Positions 58,065-64,000 of a stretch of 64,000 nt of DNA are shown piece by piece. Origin of the DNA: Aporrectodea caliginosa. Taxonomy: Eukaryota > Annelida > Clitellata > Crassiclitellata > Lumbricidae. The position numbers and the translations under genes were made by a program. The stretch lies in contig JACEVL010000002.1 of the NCBI GenBank assembly GCA_020284085.1, positions 124,001 through 188,000 of the forward strand. The letters are read 5' to 3'. Every line of letters starts with the position of its first letter. The first letter of the stretch is position 1. Under the pieces are notes generated by a model. The model searched no databases. It saw nothing but the letters and a program-made list of their open reading frames with translations, and was not told the origin of the DNA.

Positions 58065-58781
58065 GTATGTCATGACTAACAACTTATTCTATGCTCCAAC
58101 GACATGTCAATTTTAGTTTTGGGTGTTGACAACGTGAACAAATGGCAATGCCGTGTTCATGTTAATCAATTTAGAGTGTGACACACAAAGTCCATAATTT
58201 TATATATAATTATATAGTGCGCCAATCAAATTCTCCCCATCTCAGAGATGCGTATAATTTGCTATTTTTTTATCAGACTTTTAACCCAAAAGTAGTTTTC
58301 ATTCATACCTAAAATTAATATCCTACAGTGTGTGTCTTGTATGATATTTATATTATCTATCTGAATAAATTCGGTAATAAAAAAATTGACAGAGTTAAGA
58401 GTCGCTTTGAAAAATCAGTGCATTATAATTATGTAGGGTTGTTTGTGTAGCTTGCATTTAGTATGTCGTATTTAACAACTTATAGGCCTACTATGATGTT
58501 ATAATATGCCTGCCATAGAAGTTCATTGTATGATCAACTTGCAATGCTGCTTTTCATATTGTATTAGCTCAATTAAGAAGAAAATACGCAACAATCATGT
58601 TGTTAGTATTAAAACGAAATAGTCTTTTGGCCAGAGATTCTATGTTTGAATGTTATTGTCGAATCAAGGCTGCTAACCAGTGACCGTTGCCATTTCTACT
58701 AGGCCTATAATGCCAATAACTCTTACGTCGCACAAGTCATTTCCTGATATTACTATAATCCATCTGCAAATCGGTATTAAC

Positions 58782-59166
58782 TAGGGGTGGGCAACGATTA
58801 AACATTTTAATCGAAATTTATCGCACGATTAAAATTTTTAATAACGCAATTAATTTTTAACGCATGTCACAATAGATAACAAGTACAACTACTCTACCGA
58901 CTCTGAGTAGTTACGAAGAATATGCGCTACAATAAATGCTTGCAGTCAATAAACAAAAAAGCAAACATGCTTTTACTACTTTTTTACTTTTTAGTTTTTA
59001 CTTTAAGGCTTAAAGTTTAACTGAGCGGTTTCATCAATAATTGTTTTAGCGCATTTCTAGAAATAATTGGGCGCAATGACAATCACGTTAGCTGCGTTAA
59101 AAAATTAATCGCGTTAATTAATTAACGCATTAATCGCGTTAATAACGCGTTAAATGACCAGCCCTA
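58782..59166. mobile_element. hAT-type MITE (385 bp), ATTAA-rich
   Basis: Ends TAGGGGTGGGCA and, inverted, TAGGGCTGGTCA. Flanking 8-mers GTATTAAC (58774-58781) and GTATTAGC (59167-59174) match at seven of eight. The interior is full of TTAATCGCGTTAA-type inverted words, typical of a widespread hAT MITE design. In a receptor intron. Confidence 0.88.
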
Positions 59167-59609
59167 GTATTAGCAGATTATATTATCCCTTCTAGTTGTG
59201 CCTTTTCTATGGACGTCACATTGAACTTGTGCTTCTGTTAATTCAGGTCTGCACACCAATACATGGGCGAAGGGGATTTAAGATTTCGGGGATTTCCATT
59301 GAAGATTCTCGCAAAAGTTAAGGTTTTTTGTATTGTGCTTTAAAAGTCTATGGACATCACCGAAACTTATATGGGGAGGTTTGAACCCCGAAGGTCTTTA
59401 TCTGGTTGTATATTGAATGTTTATGTTCGACACTTGTTTTGTTACGATGAACTGGATCAATTAAAAGTGATGATAAAAATAATTAAACGTTCCTATTCAA
59501 AACCAGTATAATTATAATTACATAGCCTAGAGGTGATTGTGTAGATCGCAGTCAGACGAAATAAGGTGGCTTTCGTTTTACTACATTAAATTACATTATC
59601 TTTTTTCAG

Positions 59610-59909
59610 ATATCTCTTGGATACAAGCAATACCAATACGCCTGTCTTACGTACACGGATAATTCAAAGACATTCGCTCTCATTGTTGGACTAACCGTAG
59701 GATTGGCCGGATTTGCTCTCTTCCTAACCATACTCATTGTTTGCATCCTTAGTTGCCGAAGGAAGAAAGTAAGTCAAGAGATCGACAGACATCAAGACAC
59801 TGGAGGTCACGAGTTGAGAAATCCACATTATAATAACAATGTGGAACCAGAATCACCCCCAGACTATATAATTGCACACGAGAGAGAATACGATAGCTCT
59901 ATTATATAA
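59610..59909 (+). CDS. IPT-domain receptor, last exon (membrane segment and tail)
   Basis: 300 bases with stop TAA at 59907-59909, 3' splice site TTATCTTTTTTCAG, phase 0. After YKQYQYACLTYTDNSKTFA come about 24 hydrophobic residues from 'LIVGLTVGLAGFALFLTILI', then a stop-transfer CRRKK, making a type I single-pass protein. The cytoplasmic tail has about 47 residues. It contains PPDY, a PPxY motif bound by WW domains, and ends YDSSII, where S-I-I fits a class I PDZ ligand. It lacks the large GAP domain of plexins and the kinase of Met, so it is a short-tailed IPT receptor I cannot name. Confidence 0.9.
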   Translation: MSLGYKQYQYACLTYTDNSKTFALIVGLTVGLAGFALFLTILIVCILSCRRKKVSQEIDRHQDTGGHELRNPHYNNNVEPESPPDYIIAHEREYDSSII

Positions 59910-60184
59910 GCCAAATGACGAATATTCAACTTCTATCGACGAGTTTCACAGCAGCTCATAGAATCTTGTGCTTTCAGAACTTGCCTAAGACGAAATTTCA
60001 ACTCTCTTTAAATCCAGTCAACGGAATATGGATACGAAAGAGAATTAAAGCTTAGAGAATATAAGTGAACCTCTGTGAATGCTCGGAATGCGTCCTTTAC
60101 ATTTAAACGATTAAGCACTTGTGTGGCATCTGAGCGACCATGGACTTCAATTGGTTACTATTGTAAGGAGATGTTTTAAATCAA

Positions 60185-60190
60185 AATAAA
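60185..60190 (+). promoter_or_regulatory. Poly(A) signal of the IPT receptor
   Basis: AATAAA, 276 bases after the stop codon, within an AT-rich 3' UTR. It is the first strong match downstream. Confidence 0.6.
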
Positions 60191-60359
60191 TAATTTACAG
60201 TTTCAATTGATTTGCGACATATGCTGTGTGATAATAATTTTGAAAAGGTCGGTGTTTTAGACTTGAAGCTATTTGTGAACGTTCTGTTACATGTATACGG
60301 AAATTGTGTTAGCTTCGAATCAACAGTTGATATGTGATTGATTCGACTGAGATGGTTCG

Positions 60360-60640
60360 AGGATTAAAATTAGACCAGGATTAAAATAAGACCTGGATTG
60401 AGAATAGACCAGGATTGAGATACGACCAGGATTAAAATAGGATATCGACTGAGATAGGACCAGGATTAAGATACATGTAGAACAAAGATTAAGAGACAAC
60501 CAGGATTAAGATAGAACCGACTGAGATAGGGCCAGGGTTAAGATAGAGCCAGGATGAAGATATGAAGATTAAGACAGGACCAAGTTTAACATAGGACCAG
60601 GTTTAAGATAGGACCAGGTTTAAGATAGGAAAAGGCTTGG
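60360..60640. repeat. Minisatellite, ~18-bp unit
   Basis: About fifteen degenerate copies of ATAGGACCAGGATTAAGA. It lies 170 bases past the receptor's poly(A) signal. Confidence 0.92.
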
Positions 60641-60895
60641 CACGGACAAAGGCAACGTATAATATTTTAGTCGCGTATTTTTTAAAGATGAATCATACAA
60701 AACAGAAGGAAGACCTACATCAAGAGATTCAGAGTTACTCATGGTTAATATACTAACTTAAACAGAGACTTTCAAAAGCTGCTCGTTTTTCACTTTATTG
60801 GACTCCGATCTAACTTCGTTTCCCATGTTCCTTCTACTATTTTCCGGAATTAGAATATTCTGTTCAGCCGAAGTAACGTAGTTAAAAAACACATC

Positions 60896-60975
60896 ATCGT
60901 AATCGTAATCTCGATATTTCTACAGTCCCAGAAACAGCGAAGTCGCGGGAACCAGCTTACTCACTGCGCTTAGTC
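60896..60975 (-). mobile_element. SINE 3' end
   Basis: Minus strand: AAGCTGGTTCCCGCGACTTC...TAGAAATATCGAGATTACGAT, parallel to the copy at 12996-13065, including the AGCTGGT start and GATTACG tail. Confidence 0.6.
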
Positions 60976-60999
60976 AAAACACAATCGATAGGGCAGAGT

Positions 61000-62850
61000 G
61001 GTGAAATCGATTCCTGGTCAAGATCCAAAGAGGTCAGGCATGAAGACAGTCAGACGGCTAAAGTAGATGGTATTTAGAATTAAAATGGCGAGGGAGGTAA
61101 GGGGAGATGAAGAATTTGTGAAAGAACAGAGTTTTCAGTTTTGAGTGAAAGACCTGTAGAGATTTAGCAAGAGGTGAGGCTTTGGTGAGTTCGAAGAATG
61201 GATCAGATTCTGGCGTAAATCTGGTATTTTGTGTTCACGAGAGGCGGAACAGCTGTGGCTATTGGGCGATTTGCTGATTTTACTGATTGACCATAATGAT
61301 ATCTTTAAACATTGATAGCAATGTAACTATTATCAAAGGCTGCATTTCAGATTGCAATGACCAGGAAATACGTTGCATAAGAACTGCCACCATAGTCATA
61401 AACATCAGAGGTTTCCGGTAAGTATTTATACTTCAACAGTCCGTGACCTTAAGTCTTTGGAGCTCTCCTTGACTGATATTGTTATAAGAATCTGCTGCTC
61501 ATGGTTAGTGTCAACTTCGAAAGCCGGTCTTTTCTTGCATGATGTCACTTCTTCGATTCAAACTTATCTGCACCATGGTCTTGAAAAATAAATAAGCTGA
61601 ATGATCAATAGCTAATAATGAGATCAGTCTGTTCTACATGCCGCTGCCCGATAGAATTGGCCAAAGACTACCACTTTCAATGCACTGAAATCGTTTTTTG
61701 CATTTGTCCCCATCCGTCAGCGTATTCAGTTTAAGTCAACTCCTTAATTGTTCGTTGACTCTGGACTTTGACTGTCCTTTGCAAGTGTACTTGTCAGCTC
61801 AATCCAGAATAGCACCGGATGTTGTAAAAATGCTGGAATTATCATAATCAGAGGCGGTCTCTAGACTTTTGCAACGAAATCATCCATAGATGGAGGGGCC
61901 AGTCTATTTTCGTCAAAAGTGAGAATGGTGACAAAAGACCTAACGCAATTGAGCTACATGTTTAATCAAAAGCCTTGCAACACAAAGAACAGACTCACTT
62001 TAACAGCTCTTAAAATAAAACCGTCAAACTACAAACAATTATGCACTTTTAATTTTGTGCAAGTTTTACGACTGTCATGCCTAAAGGTGTTCCACAAAGG
62101 CATCCAGATATTTACTCAGCACTTCACAGATTCAACTGACCTTGAAACACTGCTTTCTGAAACGAATATGAGGTCGTCATTATAATTTGGTATGTCTAAG
62201 TATCAGAAAAACTTGTCCGGTTTTGGCGTTAAAGATTGTATACCATCATAATAGTAAGCGAATGATCAGAGAATTGTCGATCACGGAATGATATAAATAT
62301 GGATGTAGACGTTGCCTCCTATGCAGTCTGTGGCATCCACTCAGAATGCTGTCACCAGAGTTGTCTACACCAGGGTAACTCTTTGCATAACCTGGCTACA
62401 TCTGTTTGAGTATAGTTTTAAGTTTGTTGAGGAAGGATTCAATAGTTAGGCGTAGGTCTAAAGGAAGGGCGTTCTTACCACTGGGCCTACCACTGATAAG
62501 CCCGATTCTTCTAACCAACAGGGATTTTGTAAAGCATTGGCACGACGTCCTTGGATACCCGTAGTCAGACATCATTGCTCGCTTAATTTATGAGGTTACT
62601 TTGCACTGGGTAGCTGGTGATATCAGCATACGAATGCAGCTATTTAATGATCCTAGGGACCCTGGTACGAGGAATTACGACTCGTTGACTCTACTCCATC
62701 ATACCTTAGGTACTTCTGGTTTGTCCGTGCAATCCTTGGTCCCTGGCCTTGGACTCTTCGGTCGGATGCCAAATTATCATGGACATAATATAAAACTGTC
62801 CACTCGCTGGTGTAATTGTAGAGGTTAGCCCAGTAGCTTCCCCCATGTTG
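61000..62850. other. No gene recognised downstream of the receptor
   Basis: Short open frames without recognisable motifs, frequent stops in all frames. Probably intergenic. Confidence 0.4.
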
Positions 62851-62854
62851 TACC

Positions 62855-63025
62855 TTCGAGCTGGAATTGCCTTTCTCGAGAGCCGCGGTTTGTAACTTCC
62901 ATCAGCCTGTACTGCATAAGTTTAATGGTGAATAGTGATTTCACTGGTTCGGATCGGGAGCGCCACTGATGAGTTTGTGCTGGAAGTGGCGCTCTATAAA
63001 TATCAGATTACAATTACAGCCATTA
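62855..63025 (+). mobile_element. SINE (body and 3' end)
   Basis: AGCTGGAATTGCC...GGTTTGTAACTTCC, CGGGAGCGCCACTGATGAG, GAAGTGGCGCTCTATAAATA, tail CAGATTACAATTACA. Same family and orientation as 49625-49795. Confidence 0.7.
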
Positions 63026-64000
63026 TGAATTAACCAGTTTCATGCAGCTGTTAAGGTCCTTTCTATTGTACCTAAGGTTTTGCGTATGCATCAAAGGTAG
63101 GTAGGTCTACGCATGTCATCACTAAAATATAATTATGGGCTTGCTACAACGATGCCTAGCTACTTCGCTTGTATGTGCCTCTGCAAGTGCAGGGTATCTG
63201 TATGTGTATAGTAGGGAGTAGTCTAACAAGAGATCCGCAACATAAATCAACGAACATCTGCTTTTCTTAACGCCCGGTTTTGTATCTCTATCAAATCTTC
63301 AAACTGTGAAGTCTATCAAAGTTCAAATGTCTGTGAAGTATACTCATTGCATGACACAGTTATATTCACTGAAGTAGTTTTCGAATTTGGCGATGCACAA
63401 TTGCACATGAATCACGAATCCCTGTCCCGTCTACTTATGCATCGAAGGTTTTGCTATTTCGCAACAACAAAGGAACAACTCGAGCACTTGACACTCTAAA
63501 CTTCGTCATTCTTCGGCTGTGTACGACTGTACGGGTGTGGCGTCTATAATGTTAGCTCGAGTCCACCTGCAATGAATTGGTGATCGTCAAAGGCCGTGTT
63601 TAACATGTAATAATGCTTTGGCCTATTATGACACGTATAACCTCCTCAACTTCCTTCTTCTGCAATGTAGCCTATAGGTATAGTTATAGCCAACATGGAA
63701 TTTATGAACTGTTGAATATATATATAATGTAGTAAAGCAACGACTTGACACTCTTGACACCGTTATTCTTCGGCTGTGTACGGGTGTGGCAGATAAATGT
63801 CATTTTCAGTCCACGAGCAATGAATTGCTTATCGTCATAGTCTGTTAAAGCTTACTCCTAACGTATGACACGTATAAACCCATCTACTTCCTGCTTTTGC
63901 AAATAAGCAGTCATCATAGTTAACATGAAATTTATTAACTGTTGAATAATTACAACGTTGTAATGCATTTATAATATAGGCCCTATATTATTACCTTGTA
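63025..64000. other. No gene recognised; short direct repeat
   Basis: The words 'CTTCGGCTGTGTACG', 'ACACGTATAA' and 'ATGAAATTTATTAACTGTTGAA' recur at about 63500-63715 and 63765-63945, so a unit of roughly 250 bases is tandemly duplicated. No coding signal. Confidence 0.5.

Overview
Eukaryotic, almost certainly metazoan, nuclear DNA: AT-rich, intron-rich, with extracellular-domain exons joined by same-phase introns, tRNA-derived SINEs, several hAT, piggyBac and mariner elements, LINE tails and Polinton-type DNA polymerase remnants. The recurrent GTAGGCCTAC-like words and this transposon mix would fit a marine invertebrate, but I cannot name the organism. A run of 12 Ns at 48610-48621 shows this is a scaffolded assembly.

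Layout. (1) From about 46.2 kb back to base 1, minus strand, lies a multi-exon extracellular protein gene built from a repeating three-exon cassette: a short Thr/Ser/Pro linker exon (L), an Ig-like exon A of about 111 codons, and an Ig-like exon B of 100-109 codons. Four cassettes are present in transcription order: L1-A1-B1, L2-A2-B2, L3-A3-B3, L4-A4 (its B exon lies beyond base 1). All complete A, B and intact L exons have lengths divisible by three and phase-1 borders, so cassettes can be gained or lost without breaking the frame. L1 and L4 share an in-frame stop. Cassettes 1 and 4 also share intron sequence (bases 1-4110 match 37.4-42.9 kb; 13.86-14.15 kb matches 46.05-46.33 kb), so they come from a segmental duplication.

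(2) In the L4-A4 intron, on the opposite strand, sits an intronless Mab-21/cGAS-like nucleotidyltransferase-fold gene with a TPR-like C-terminal half (6998-11075). It has at least two frameshifts, and a 1182-bp piggyBac-type element is inserted in its coding sequence just before the nucleotide-binding GS motif.

(3) The other introns hold layered mobile DNA: a 3.3-kb hAT element with a second hAT element inside it (18.06-21.36 kb), a related transposase remnant inside a 3.6-kb long inverted repeat (22.99-26.59 kb), broken Polinton-type polymerase genes flanked by inverted fragments of the same genes (26.6-31.0 kb), a LINE reverse transcriptase tail, a hAT deletion derivative and a TA-flanked MITE carrying a minisatellite.

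(4) 46.3-50.1 kb is mostly mobile DNA (mariner, hAT fragment, LINE end, SINEs). (5) On the plus strand, 50.3-59.9 kb holds the last six exons of a single-pass membrane protein with plexin-type IPT/TIG domains, two furin-like sites, a transmembrane segment and a short tail with a PPxY motif. Their phases join perfectly. Its introns carry piggyBac and hAT elements and a tandem repeat. (6) 60-64 kb contains its poly(A) signal, a minisatellite and SINE ends, but no gene I can recognise.
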